From Flavobacteriaceae bacterium (GTDB taxonomy: Bacteria > Bacteroidota > Bacteroidia > Flavobacteriales > Flavobacteriaceae), in contig CANGWK010000009.1 in assembly GCA_947457615.1 (NCBI GenBank), positions 17,793 through 81,792 of the forward strand: a stretch of DNA of 64,000 nt, given 5' to 3'. The notes below the pieces were generated by a model. The model saw only the letters and a program-made list of their open reading frames with translations, made no database searches and was not told the origin of the DNA. Shown here in pieces: positions 27,812 to 37,478 of the stretch; the stretch's first letter is position 1, and every line of letters starts with the position of its first letter. Both the position numbers and the translations under genes were made by a program.

Positions 27812-28630
27812 TTGAAACAAATTACTTCCATACAAAACCCTTTTATAAAAACGTTGCTACAATTGCAAGAAAAAGCGAAAATTCGGAAGCAATCTAGTAC
27901 TTTTATTATTGAAGGTAGAAGAGAAATTGAATTAGCTTTAAAAGGAAATTACGAACTTGTAACTATTCTATTTCTCCCAGAACTGATTTCAGATAAAGAA
28001 ATTAATAACAATATTGTTATCCAAAATAAAGCAAAGGAATCTCAAATTGAATTAATTGAAATCAATAAAGAAGTTTATCAAAAGATAGCTTACAGAGATA
28101 CTACTGAGGGAATAATTGCTGTTGCAAGATCAAAATCTTTAGCATTATCCGATTTAAAATTACCTGAAAATCCATTAATTTTGGTTTTAGAATCCATAGA
28201 AAAACCAGGGAATATTGGCGCCATGCTTCGCACCTGTGATGCTGCCAAAATAGATGCGGTAATTTTAGCCAACCCTATAACCGATTTATATAATCCAAAT
28301 CTTATTCGATCCAGCGTGGGATGTCTTTTCACCAACCAAATTGCTTCTGGAACAAGTGAAGAAGTGATTGAGTTTTTGAAAGATAAAAAAATAGCCATTT
28401 TCAGTGCCACTTTGCAGAATTCTAATTCGTACCATACACAAAATTATACCTCACCATCAGCAATTGCAGTAGGGACCGAAGCGACAGGCCTTTCTCAGGT
28501 ATGGAGAGATACTGCTACCCAAAATATAATCATTCCAATGCAAGGTCAAATCGATTCTATGAATGTTTCGGTTGCCGCAGCTATTTTATTATTTGAAGCC
28601 AAAAGACAACGCGGTTTTGAAGCTTTTTAA
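27812..28630 (+). CDS. TrmH-family (SPOUT) RNA 2'-O-methyltransferase
   Basis: The protein has 272 residues. An N-terminal substrate-binding domain (KQITSIQNPFIKTLLQLQEKAKIR) is followed by the SPOUT domain with ESIEKPGNIGAMLRTCDAA, GTEATGLSQVW and PMQGQIDSMNVSVAAAILLFE, the three SpoU motifs. It methylates a ribose in rRNA or tRNA; the target base is not readable. The start is TTG at 27812: the frame upstream is closed by a TAA at 27782 and holds no ATG, and the reading matches the conserved N-terminus. Confidence 0.9.
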   Translation: MKQITSIQNPFIKTLLQLQEKAKIRKQSSTFIIEGRREIELALKGNYELVTILFLPELISDKEINNNIVIQNKAKESQIELIEINKEVYQKIAYRDTTEGIIAVARSKSLALSDLKLPENPLILVLESIEKPGNIGAMLRTCDAAKIDAVILANPITDLYNPNLIRSSVGCLFTNQIASGTSEEVIEFLKDKKIAIFSATLQNSNSYHTQNYTSPSAIAVGTEATGLSQVWRDTATQNIIIPMQGQIDSMNVSVAAAILLFEAKRQRGFEAF

Positions 28631-28641
28631 ATTCCCAAATT

Positions 28642-30193
28642 ATGAAGTACAAATTACTCTTTCTTTTATTTATTACAACGCTAATTACTAGTGCACAAAT
28701 TACAGAAGCCAAACTTGACGATTTGGTAAATCGTACCATGAAAACGTTTAATGTTCCTGGTATTGCCGTTGCAATTGTTAAAGATGGCAAAGTGGTTATA
28801 TCAAAAGGATATGGTGTTTCCAATATTAAAACAAAACAAAAAGTAGATGGAAATACACTTTTTGGAATTGCTTCTAATAGTAAAGCCTTTACCTCAGCAG
28901 CATTAGCAATGCTTGTAGACGAAAAGAAAATCAACTGGGACGACAAGGTTATTAAATACATTCCGGAATTTAAAATGTACAATGATTATGTCACCAACGA
29001 ATTTACTATTAGGGATTTACTAACCCATAGAAGTGGTCTTGGTCTAGGCGCAGGAGATTTGATGATTTGGCCTGACGGACATAATTTCACTCCGAAAGAC
29101 ATAATAAAAAATATTCATTTTTTGAAACCAGTTTCGGCTTTTAGAACTAAATACGATTATGACAACTTATTATATGTGATTGCTGGTGAGGTAATTGAAC
29201 GCATTTCGGGTAAATCTTGGTGCGATTTTATTGATGTCAGAATTTTGAAACCTTTAAAAATGGACCATAGTGCATCTTCTTGGCGTTTTTTAAAAGATAC
29301 TACCAATACAATTGTACCACATGTTCCAACCAACGGAAAATTAGAAATTATAAAACGATATACCAATCCAATTTTTGATGCCGCTGCCGGAATTTATACC
29401 AGTACCAATGATTTGAGTAAATGGGTTATTGCTCAATTAAACCATGGAAAATATGGAACTAACAATGAAAATAATTTGTTTAGTGAAGCAGTTCAAAAGG
29501 ATATGTGGACTCCACAAACTATTTTGCCTTTAAATAATATGAAACCCTACAGTTGCAATTTTAAAGCCTACGGTTTAGGGTGGCAATTAACCGATATCAA
29601 CGGCCATTTACAAGTTTCCCATACGGGCGGACTAGACGGAATTGTAACCCAAACAATAATGATTCCCGATTTACAACTTGGAATTATAGTGTTAACCAAC
29701 CAACAATCAGGTTCTGCATTTAATGCTATATCTAATACTATTAAGGATAGTTATTTGGGATTGCATTTTCCAGATCATGTGGTTACATTAAGCACTGGCA
29801 GAAAACAAGTAGAAGAAAACGCGGATAAGATTACAGAAGAAGTTTGGATTAAAGTAAATCAAAACGTTGTGACTAATACCCAATTAGAACCTAAAAAAAA
29901 TTACTGGTAATTATCAAGATAATTGGTTTGGAAAAATTAGCATTCGCCAAAGCAAAGGAACTTTACGTTTTCAATCGGAACGTTCACCAAGGCTTTCAGG
30001 CTCTATGTTTTACTATAAAGAAAATACCTATGCTGTAAAATGGGACAATAGAAGTCTTAATGCCGATGCATTTATTCACTTTGATATTGATTCCAATGGT
30101 ATTGCTACTCATTTTAAAATGGAAGCCATTTCGCCATTAACCGATTTTAGTTTCGACTTTCAAGATTTAGATTTTGCTAAAGATTTGGATTAA
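28642..30193 (+). pseudogene. Class C beta-lactamase-like serine hydrolase with a frameshift at an A8 tract
   Basis: The first part (28642-29910) encodes a signal peptide (to TSAQ), a beta-lactamase/PBP-like domain with catalytic SxxK (ASNSKAF region) and Tyr motif (YDYDNLLYVIAG), and VSHTGGLDG near residue 328. It stops at 29910. Downstream, in the next frame, a DUF3471-type tail continues to 30193. Removing one A from the run 29893-29900 would join the frames and read ITGNYQDNWFGKISI, the expected domain start. The break may be a true mutation, phase variation, slippage during expression or a sequencing error. The catalytic domain itself is intact. Confidence 0.82.
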
Positions 30194-30304
30194 ATTTATT
30201 TCATTTAAATAATTTCTGAATTTAACTCTGTTCAATTAAAAAAATCCTTTTTTTAGTACACTTTCAATATTTATTTCTACTTTTATATAATCGAATAATC
30301 TGCC

Positions 30305-32524
30305 ATGACCGAGATAAATTTAGAAGAAGAAAAAAAAGCACTAACACGAGAATATAAGCAGCTATTACGCATTAGTTATCAGACACTTACGGCCGAAGAT
30401 AAAAAATTAATTCGGAAAGCATTTGATGTTGCAGTTGACGCTCACAAAGACCAACGCAGAAAATCAGGAGAGGCATATATTTTTCATCCAATAGGCGTTG
30501 CAAAAATTGTTGCTTCTGAAATTGGTTTAGGTCCAACTGCTATCGCCGCCTCTTTACTTCACGATGTTGTAGAGGATACTCCAATAACTATTGAAGATAT
30601 TGAAAAGCAATTTAATCCCAAAATTGCTCAATTAGTAGAAGGTTTAACCAAGATTTCTCAGGTTAAAAAAGACATGAATATCTCAATGCAAGCGGAAAAT
30701 TTCCGTAAAATGCTATTAACACTAAACGATGATGTTCGTGTTATCTTGATAAAAATAGCCGATCGTTTGCACAATATGCAAACTATGGATTCTATGCCTG
30801 ACTACAAGCAGGTTAAAATTGCTTCTGAAACATTATACATTTATGCACCTCTTGCACATCGACTTGGTCTATATAACATTAAAACCAAACTAGAAGATTT
30901 AGGATTAAAATATACTGAACCTAAAATATTTGATGACATTGTAAGTAAAATTAAAGAAACTAAAGAAGAACAAGACGAGTACATAAAATTAGTTTCTAAT
31001 GTGTTAAAAAAAACACTAAACGAAGAAGGAATAGATTATGTCATTAAAGGAAGACCAAAATCTATCTATTCTATTCGTAGAAAAATGCTTACGCAGAATG
31101 TTACTTTTGATGAAGTTTATGACAAATTTGCTTTAAGAATAATATATAAATCCAATCCACACGAAGAAAAATTCTTGGCATGGAAAATTTATTCTATAGT
31201 AACCGATCATTATAGACCATCCCCTAGCAGGCTAAGAGATTGGATTTCCTCGCCAAAATCTACTGGATATGAAGCCCTTCACATTACTGTTATGGGGCCT
31301 AAAGGAAGATGGGTAGAAATTCAAGTGCGTAGTGAACGCATGGATGAAATTGCCGAAAAAGGATACGCAGCTCACTATAAATACAAGCAAGGTGCTGCCG
31401 AAGAAAATGGATTAGATGTTTGGTTGAATCTATTGAAAGAGGCCTTAGAAAATTCGGAGACAAATGCTGTAGATTTTGTTGAAGATTTTAAAATGAATTT
31501 ATATGCCAAAGAAATCTTTGTCTTCACTCCCAAAGGAGAAATAAAATCATTACCAAAAGGAGCAACTTCATTGGACTTTGCTTTTAGCATACACTCTGAA
31601 ATCGGAATAAAAACAAGGGGAACCAGAGTGAATGGCAAATTAGTACAACTTAACCACGAATTAAAAAGTGGAGATCAAATTGAAGTAATTACTTCGGCCA
31701 ATCAAAAGCCAACTATTAACTGGCTGGATTATGTAACTACCTCTAGAGCAAAAAATAAAATTCGAAATGTTCTTAATGAAGATACCAAAAAAATAGCTGA
31801 AGAAGGAAGAGAACTACTTACTAGAAAATTAAAGCACTTAAAAATCATATTAAGTGAAGCGGTAATCAATGAATTAGTTGTGTTCTTTAAACTTAAAACT
31901 AGTTTGGATTTGTTTTACCGTATAGGAATTGGAGCTATTGAAAACCAACAGTTGAAAGATTATGCTGCTCAAAAAAGCAACACGTTAATCAACTTTTTTA
32001 AAAACAAAATAAAACGTTCCCCAAGCTCAGCACCAGAAAATATTCATAAACAAGAGTTAAGTAGTAATTACGACTTGCTAGTTTTCGGAAAAGAGCAAGA
32101 TCGATTAGACTATAAATTATCGGCTTGCTGCAATCCTATTCCGGGAGACGATGTTTTTGGATTTGTCACTATAAACGAAGGTATCAAAATACACAAAAAA
32201 GATTGTCCAAACGCAATTGCAATGCAATCTAACTATGCCTATAGAATTATGCAAGCGAAATGGATTGATTCATCGCAGCAAGAATTCAAAGCCATCTTAA
32301 AAATTACAGGAATGGATACATTAGGTTTAACTAACGAACTAACCAAAATAATTTCTAACCAAATGCATGTTAATATACAGAGTATAGCTCTAAGCGGTGA
32401 TGCCGGAATTTTTTATGGTCAAGTAACCGTTGTAGTGCAAAACAATACTATCTTGAAAAAATTAATAGATAACATCAAAAAAATTGACGGAATTGAAAAA
32501 GTTACACGCGTATATAAAAATTAA
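30305..32524 (+). CDS. Bifunctional (p)ppGpp synthetase/hydrolase, RelA/SpoT family
   Basis: This 739-residue protein has an HD hydrolase domain (HPIGVAKIVASEIG, then SLLHDVVEDTP and ADRLHNMQTMDSM), a synthetase domain (GRPKSIYSIRRKM and SPKSTGYEALHITVMGP), a TGS domain (VFTPKGEIKSLPKGATSLDF) and a C-terminal ACT domain ending in IEKVTRVYKN. It makes and degrades the alarmone (p)ppGpp, controlling growth in response to starvation. The HD motifs are intact, so hydrolase activity is expected. It starts 111 bases after the broken hydrolase and is followed by the Fur-family gene. Confidence 0.96.
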   Translation: MTEINLEEEKKALTREYKQLLRISYQTLTAEDKKLIRKAFDVAVDAHKDQRRKSGEAYIFHPIGVAKIVASEIGLGPTAIAASLLHDVVEDTPITIEDIEKQFNPKIAQLVEGLTKISQVKKDMNISMQAENFRKMLLTLNDDVRVILIKIADRLHNMQTMDSMPDYKQVKIASETLYIYAPLAHRLGLYNIKTKLEDLGLKYTEPKIFDDIVSKIKETKEEQDEYIKLVSNVLKKTLNEEGIDYVIKGRPKSIYSIRRKMLTQNVTFDEVYDKFALRIIYKSNPHEEKFLAWKIYSIVTDHYRPSPSRLRDWISSPKSTGYEALHITVMGPKGRWVEIQVRSERMDEIAEKGYAAHYKYKQGAAEENGLDVWLNLLKEALENSETNAVDFVEDFKMNLYAKEIFVFTPKGEIKSLPKGATSLDFAFSIHSEIGIKTRGTRVNGKLVQLNHELKSGDQIEVITSANQKPTINWLDYVTTSRAKNKIRNVLNEDTKKIAEEGRELLTRKLKHLKIILSEAVINELVVFFKLKTSLDLFYRIGIGAIENQQLKDYAAQKSNTLINFFKNKIKRSPSSAPENIHKQELSSNYDLLVFGKEQDRLDYKLSACCNPIPGDDVFGFVTINEGIKIHKKDCPNAIAMQSNYAYRIMQAKWIDSSQQEFKAILKITGMDTLGLTNELTKIISNQMHVNIQSIALSGDAGIFYGQVTVVVQNNTILKKLIDNIKKIDGIEKVTRVYKN

Positions 32525-32549
32525 ATTTCAATGCCTTTTATTAACAAGT

Positions 32550-32591
32550 AGTTTATAACTTTAAACTCTTAAATTTCAATTCTTATAAACT
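32550..32591. promoter_or_regulatory. Inverted repeat upstream of the Fur-family gene
   Basis: AGTTTATAA (32550-32558) and TTATAAACT (32583-32591) form a 9-bp inverted repeat with a 24-base loop. It lies just before the TATCTTTG box (32598-32605) and the start of the fur-like gene. It may be an operator. A/T-rich repeats of this length can occur by chance. Confidence 0.25.
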
Positions 32592-32611
32592 AAAATTTAT
32601 CTTTGCATAAT

Positions 32612-33064
32612 ATGACACTAATCGCGACCGATAACAGTAAAAATCAAGATATTGTAAAGAATGTTTTTACTAGTTATCTTGAAAATAAAGGCCACCGAAA
32701 AACACCGGAACGCTATGCTATTCTTCAAGAAATTTACGATAATGAAGAGCATTTTGATATTGAAAATTTATATATCAAAATGAAGAATAAAAATTATCGT
32801 GTAAGTCGAGCAACTCTTTATAATACAATTGAACTTTTGTTAGATTGTGGATTGGTTAGAAAACACCAATTTGGGCAAAACCAAGCACATTATGAAAAAT
32901 CCTATTTTGATAAGCAACACGATCATATTATTATGACAGATTCAGGGGAGGTTATAGAATTTTGTGATCCTAGAATTCAAACCATAAAACAAACCATAGA
33001 GGAAATTTTCAATATTGAAATTACAAACCACTCTTTGTATTTTTATGCCAATAAAAAAGAATAA
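32612..33064 (+). CDS. Fur-family transcriptional regulator
   Basis: The protein has 150 residues. The winged-helix DNA-binding domain shows [17 protein letters not shown] and [20 protein letters not shown]. The metal site HDH is at residues 103-105. The usual structural CxxC that follows is replaced (IIMTDSG, Met108 and Ser111), and only Cys118 remains nearby. The family senses iron, zinc or peroxide; which one cannot be told. ATG at 32612 is preferred over TTG at 32603. A TATCTTTG box ends at 32605, so the mRNA may be leaderless. purA follows after 50 bases. Confidence 0.9.
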   Translation: MTLIATDNSKNQDIVKNVFTSYLENKGHRKTPERYAILQEIYDNEEHFDIENLYIKMKNKNYRVSRATLYNTIELLLDCGLVRKHQFGQNQAHYEKSYFDKQHDHIIMTDSGEVIEFCDPRIQTIKQTIEEIFNIEITNHSLYFYANKKE

Positions 33065-33114
33065 TTAGATATTGCATAACTAATCAAAACAAATTAACTA
33101 CAAACAATAATACA

Positions 33115-34386
33115 ATGGCCGTAGATTTACTACTCGGATTACAATGGGGCGATGAAGGAAAAGGAAAAATAGTTGACGTTCTAACTTCTAAATATGACAT
33201 TATTGCTCGTTTTCAAGGTGGCCCAAATGCAGGACATACGCTTGAATTTGATGGAATTAAACATGTCTTGAGAACTATTCCTTCAGGCATTTTTCATGAT
33301 AACAATATTAATGTTATTGGTAATGGTGTAGTGATTGATCCGGTAGTTTTTAAAAGCGAAATAGATGGTTTAGCAAAATTTAATTTGGACATAAAATCTA
33401 AATTAATAATTTCTAGGAAAGCGCATTTAATACTTCCTACCCACCGATTATTAGATGCGGCATCAGAAGCATCAAAAGGAAAAGCAAAAATTGGTTCTAC
33501 TTTAAAAGGAATTGGGCCAACCTATATGGACAAAACCGGCAGAAATGGAATCCGTGTTGGCGATATCGAGTTAGCAGATTTTAAAGAACGATATAGAGCA
33601 TTAGCAGATAAACACGAAGCCATGATTGCATTTTACAATGTTGACATTCAATATAATTTAGCCGAACTAGAAGCCGAATTCTTTGACGCTATAAAAGAAT
33701 TAAAAAAATTAACTTTTATAGATAGTGAAGAATATTTAGCACAAGCTCAAAAAGCAGGAAAATCTATTCTTTGTGAAGGAGCACAAGGTTCTTTATTGGA
33801 TGTAGATTTCGGAACCTATCCATTTGTAACCTCATCTAATACAACCGCTGCTGGTGCTTGTACTGGATTGGGTATTGCACCTAATAAAATAAAAGAAGTA
33901 TATGGGATTTTCAAGGCCTATACTACTCGTGTTGGTTCAGGACCTTTTCCTACAGAAGATTTTGAAGAAGCTGGAGATATGATGGCAAGCGTTGGAAACG
34001 AATTTGGTAGTGTTACTGGAAGAAAACGTCGTTGCGGTTGGTTGGATCTGGTAGCCTTAAAATATGCAATACAAGTAAACGGAGTAACGCAACTGATGAT
34101 GATGAAGGGCGATGTACTTTCGGGGTTTGAAACATTAAAAGTAGGAACTTCTTATAATTACAAAGGGGATGTTATCCATCATTTACCCTACAACATCGAA
34201 GAGGAAAACGTAACTCCAATTTATACCGAGTTTAAAGGATGGCAAGCTGATTTAACAGGCTTAACTACTTTTGAAAGTTTACCTAAAGAATTAAAGGATT
34301 ATATCGAATTTATTGAAAAAGAAGTCGAAGTGCCTATCAAAATAGTTTCGGTAGGACCAGATAGAAAACAAACAATTACAAGATAA
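33115..34386 (+). CDS. purA: Adenylosuccinate synthetase
   Basis: PurA joins IMP and aspartate using GTP, the first committed step to AMP. The 423-residue sequence opens with the catalytic loop QWGDEGKGKIVD and continues with GGPNAGHT, GPTYMDKTGRNGIR and GAQGSLLDVDFGTYPFVTSS, then the C-terminal GRKRRCGWLDLVAL. Length and motifs are standard for the family. It is downstream of the Fur-family gene on the same strand and ends before a strong terminator shared with the convergent FAD oxidase gene. Confidence 0.97.
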   Translation: MAVDLLLGLQWGDEGKGKIVDVLTSKYDIIARFQGGPNAGHTLEFDGIKHVLRTIPSGIFHDNNINVIGNGVVIDPVVFKSEIDGLAKFNLDIKSKLIISRKAHLILPTHRLLDAASEASKGKAKIGSTLKGIGPTYMDKTGRNGIRVGDIELADFKERYRALADKHEAMIAFYNVDIQYNLAELEAEFFDAIKELKKLTFIDSEEYLAQAQKAGKSILCEGAQGSLLDVDFGTYPFVTSSNTTAAGACTGLGIAPNKIKEVYGIFKAYTTRVGSGPFPTEDFEEAGDMMASVGNEFGSVTGRKRRCGWLDLVALKYAIQVNGVTQLMMMKGDVLSGFETLKVGTSYNYKGDVIHHLPYNIEEENVTPIYTEFKGWQADLTGLTTFESLPKELKDYIEFIEKEVEVPIKIVSVGPDRKQTITR

Positions 34387-34404
34387 AAATCTACAGATAC
34401 TAAA

Positions 34405-34435
34405 AATCCCCAATAGAAAATTTCTGTTGGGGATT
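34405..34435. terminator. Bidirectional terminator between purA and the FAD oxidase gene
   Basis: AATCCCCAATAG and CTGTTGGGGATT form a 12-bp stem with one T-G wobble around a short A/T loop. A-run upstream and T-rich bases downstream suit both directions. Confidence 0.88.
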
Positions 34436-34459
34436 CTTTATTTTAGGAAATTGTGGTTT

Positions 34460-35863
34460 CTAATTATCTGGAAATATTTTACCAGGATTTAAAATATTAT
34501 TTGGATCGAAAACATATTTAATTCTCTCCATTAACTCTAAATGAACTTTAGAAAAAGCAATGTCCATAAAGTTTTTCTGTACGTAACCAATTCCATGCTC
34601 ACCAGAAAGTGTACCTTTTAGAGATACTGTTAATTCAAATATCTCACGAATTCCTTTAGGCACTTCAATCTCCCAATTTTTATGTGTCATTTCGCCTTTA
34701 ATGATATTTACATGCAAATTCCCATCACCTGCATGCCCATAACAAACCGATTTGAAACCATATTTAGTTCCTATTTTTTTAATTCCGTTCAATAGTTCTG
34801 GTAAAACATATCTTGGCACTACAGTATCTTCTTCTTTATAAATGGAGTTCGCTTTAACGGCTTCAGCAACAGAACGACGCATTTTCCATAAGGCATTTTT
34901 TTGATCTTCAGTATCGGCAAAAAGAACTTCATCTATTTCAAATTGTTCTACAACACCCATTATTTTTTCTGCTTCTTGCATAAGAATTTCTGGATAATTT
35001 CCATCTACCTCAATAAGCAAATGCGCTTGAACAGTATCATCAACATTAATACTTATTGTATCATTATATTTCAAAGTCCAATCAATGGCATCACGCTCCA
35101 TAAATTCCAAAGCACTAGGAATAATGCCAGCTCTAAAAATAGCAGAAACTGCTTCGCAGGCTTGACCTGCATTGTAAAAAGGCACTAACATCAAAATGTT
35201 GTGGGTATTTTTAGGTAATAATTTCAAAACCACTTTGGTAATCACACCTAAAGTTCCTTCACTACCAACCATCAATTGGGTTAAATTATATCCAGTAGTA
35301 TTTTTTAGGGTATTGGCACCCGTCCAAATTATTTCACCGTTAGGAAGAACAACTTCTAAATTCAACACATAATCTTTGGTAACTCCATATTTTACAGCAC
35401 GAGCACCACCAGAATTTTCGGCAACGTTCCCTCCTATCCAGCAACTGCCTTGACTACTAGGGTCTACAGGATAAAATAATCCTTTTTCGGCAACTGCTTC
35501 TCGTACTACTTGCGTAATAACTGCAGGCTCTACAATCACTTGAAGGTTTTGTTCGTCAATATCTATAATTTTATTAAGCCGTTCCATAGACAAACCAATT
35601 CCTTCATAAATACACAAGGCACCTCCACTTAAACCAGTGCGAGCACCAATAGGAGTAGTAGGTATTTTATATTCATTTGCAATTTTTAAGATAGAAGAAA
35701 TCTCCTCGGCATTAGCAGGTTTAACTACAACACTTGGCGGAAAAACATAATTCTCGGTTTCATCATGACCGTAGTAATTACGGGTTTCTTGGTCTGTAAA
35801 AACATAAGAAGCACCAACAATGCCAGTTAATTTTTGGATGATTTCGGGGTGAATTTGCATCAT
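34460..35863 (-). CDS. FAD-linked oxidase, GlcD/D-lactate dehydrogenase-like
   Basis: The 467-residue protein has the PCMH-type FAD domain (TPIGARTGLSGGALCIYEG, SMERLNKIIDID, QGSCWIGGNVAENSGGARAVKYG and VGSEGTLGVITKVV). The C-terminal substrate domain has CYGHAGDGNLHVNI and SGEHGIGYVQKNF. It should oxidise a 2-hydroxy acid such as glycolate or D-lactate and pass electrons on to the respiratory chain. No separate GlcE or GlcF is adjacent. Two ATG codons in tandem at 35863 and 35860 could serve as start. Confidence 0.92.
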   Translation of the reverse strand: MMQIHPEIIQKLTGIVGASYVFTDQETRNYYGHDETENYVFPPSVVVKPANAEEISSILKIANEYKIPTTPIGARTGLSGGALCIYEGIGLSMERLNKIIDIDEQNLQVIVEPAVITQVVREAVAEKGLFYPVDPSSQGSCWIGGNVAENSGGARAVKYGVTKDYVLNLEVVLPNGEIIWTGANTLKNTTGYNLTQLMVGSEGTLGVITKVVLKLLPKNTHNILMLVPFYNAGQACEAVSAIFRAGIIPSALEFMERDAIDWTLKYNDTISINVDDTVQAHLLIEVDGNYPEILMQEAEKIMGVVEQFEIDEVLFADTEDQKNALWKMRRSVAEAVKANSIYKEEDTVVPRYVLPELLNGIKKIGTKYGFKSVCYGHAGDGNLHVNIIKGEMTHKNWEIEVPKGIREIFELTVSLKGTLSGEHGIGYVQKNFMDIAFSKVHLELMERIKYVFDPNNILNPGKIFPDN

Positions 35864-35943
35864 AAATTATAGTAATAAATGTAAAATGAAAAATAACTGA
35901 AACAAAAAATTTAATTATTCTAATCAAATAAAATCTAAATCTT

Positions 35944-36774
35944 TTAATCTTTGATATCGCTATTGTGTAATTTGACTGCTTTACTGTTTTTTCTCATTTT
36001 TATATTCAAAAATTCTACAAATAACGAGAAGAAAATAGCGAAGTATAAATAGCCTTTGGGGATACTAGAAACTTCTACATCGTTACCAAAACGGAAGTGA
36101 GCCAGGTGTGAACCTTCGGCAAGCAACATAACTCCGATTAGAATTAAGAAGGACAAGCCAAGTATTTGAATGGTTGGGTGCTCGTTTACAAATTTAGAAA
36201 CGGGACCAGCAAAAAGCATCATGATTCCGATGGAAATAACGATAGATAAAATCATTATTTCTATGGCGCCATCGGGACCAAAACCGCCTTGCGCTGGGCT
36301 TTTCATACTAATCATTCCTATTGCGGTTAATATACTATCAAAAGAAAAAACTATGTTTAGCAATGCAATTTGAAATATTGCACCTGTTAAACCAGATGCC
36401 GATTTGCCTTTTCCACCTTCTTCTTCACCTTCCATTTTATGGTGAATTTCAGAAACGGATTTATACAAAAGGAACAATCCACCTCCAAAAATAATAAGGC
36501 TTTGACCAGTTACATGTGCTTCGAAAAATCCAAAATCAACGTGAAATAAGGTTTCTTGCAAGCTTAAAACCCAAGTGATTCCAAATAGTAAAACAATACG
36601 GAAAACCATTGCAAGTGTTAAACCAATTCTTCGGGCTTTCGGTTGCTCCGATGCAGGAAGTTTACCAGAAACAATTGATAGAAAGACAATATTGTCAATT
36701 CCTAAAATAATTTCTAAAAAAGTTAGTGTTAGTAATGCTACCCATGCATTTGGATTGGAAATTAATTCGGTCAT
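35944..36774 (-). CDS. TerC-family membrane protein
   Basis: The protein has 276 residues and about seven membrane helices. It has the TerC hallmarks LTLTFLEIILGIDNIVFLS near the N-terminus and LLNIVFSFDSILTAIGM in the middle, with Asp residues in helices. Members are linked to metal (manganese, calcium) export or tellurite resistance. A cytoplasmic Glu/Gly-rich loop (HHKMEGEEEGGKGKS) separates the halves. Neighbours do not clarify the substrate. Confidence 0.92.
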   Translation of the reverse strand: MTELISNPNAWVALLTLTFLEIILGIDNIVFLSIVSGKLPASEQPKARRIGLTLAMVFRIVLLFGITWVLSLQETLFHVDFGFFEAHVTGQSLIIFGGGLFLLYKSVSEIHHKMEGEEEGGKGKSASGLTGAIFQIALLNIVFSFDSILTAIGMISMKSPAQGGFGPDGAIEIMILSIVISIGIMMLFAGPVSKFVNEHPTIQILGLSFLILIGVMLLAEGSHLAHFRFGNDVEVSSIPKGYLYFAIFFSLFVEFLNIKMRKNSKAVKLHNSDIKD

Positions 36775-36815
36775 TAGATTTTGAAAATTTTATAATTTAA
36801 AATAGTTTTACGTAA

Positions 36816-37202
36816 TTAGTTGGTTTTTGTTACAATTCCGATTTGTTTTTTGGATTCGCCAACAAAACAATATTCAAAGGTGTAAGTTTTGTCTTTAGTG
36901 GAGAGAATCCGCATACTAATTGCCTTTCTTTCGACCATATTTCTCGGATGTAATTTTTGAAGTATAAATTCATAATCGTTTACCCAACGCACAGAAGCAC
37001 TGTCGGTTCTGCCTTTGTAGGTTTCAACTTGAAATTTATCGGTTCTTTCGAAAGATGTGATTTCTTTTTTGCCGTTAGTTTCTTGTGTAAATAAAAAAAA
37101 TCCTGTTTTAAATTCTTTAGTAGTACACTCTAGCTGTTTTTGGCAAGAGAAAAGAGCAAAAGAAATTAAAACGTATTTTATTTTAGAAATAGAAATTGCC
37201 AT
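36816..37202 (-). CDS. Small lipoprotein of unknown function
   Basis: The protein has 128 residues if begun at the ATG at 37202, which places a typical lipoprotein signal (MAISISKIKYVLISFALFSC) at the front with the lipid-bearing Cys near residue 20. An upstream in-frame ATG at 37256 would overlap the neighbouring gene and bury the signal. The mature part is beta-rich (TGFFLFTQETNGKKEITSFE). From memory, similar Flavobacterium proteins are mislabelled DNA topoisomerase IV. It lies 28 bases after the DUF6095-like gene and is probably co-transcribed. Confidence 0.75.
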   Translation of the reverse strand: MAISISKIKYVLISFALFSCQKQLECTTKEFKTGFFLFTQETNGKKEITSFERTDKFQVETYKGRTDSASVRWVNDYEFILQKLHPRNMVERKAISMRILSTKDKTYTFEYCFVGESKKQIGIVTKTN

Positions 37203-37230
37203 TGAAATTGATTTTAGAGTTATTTTAGAG

Positions 37231-37458
37231 TTATTTTTTGTCATTAAAAAGTGCATCGGTCATAGTTTTCAAACCTTTAAATGCCAAAAAAACCGAAACC
37301 AAACAAATCGTGCATCCAATAGTAAGTACTAAATAATGCCAATTATTTTCTTTATTCATGAAAGCATTATACATTATGCTGGGGCCAATAAACATTAAAG
37401 GTAATGCTCCAAATAAGTATTTAACTCCTTTTGCTAATAAGTCTTTGTTGGTTGCCAT
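37231..37458 (-). CDS. Small two-helix membrane protein, DUF6095-like
   Basis: The protein has 75 residues. Two membrane helices (about residues 14-32 and 42-60) are separated by NKENNWHY, with a basic C-terminus. The motif GVKYLFGALPLMFIGPSIMYNAF fits DUF6095 as I recall it, a family confined to Flavobacteriia. It follows murQ by 20 bases in the same direction. Function is unknown. Confidence 0.8.
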   Translation of the reverse strand: MATNKDLLAKGVKYLFGALPLMFIGPSIMYNAFMNKENNWHYLVLTIGCTICLVSVFLAFKGLKTMTDALFNDKK

Positions 37459-37478
37459 TTTTTAATTTTTAAAACTAA

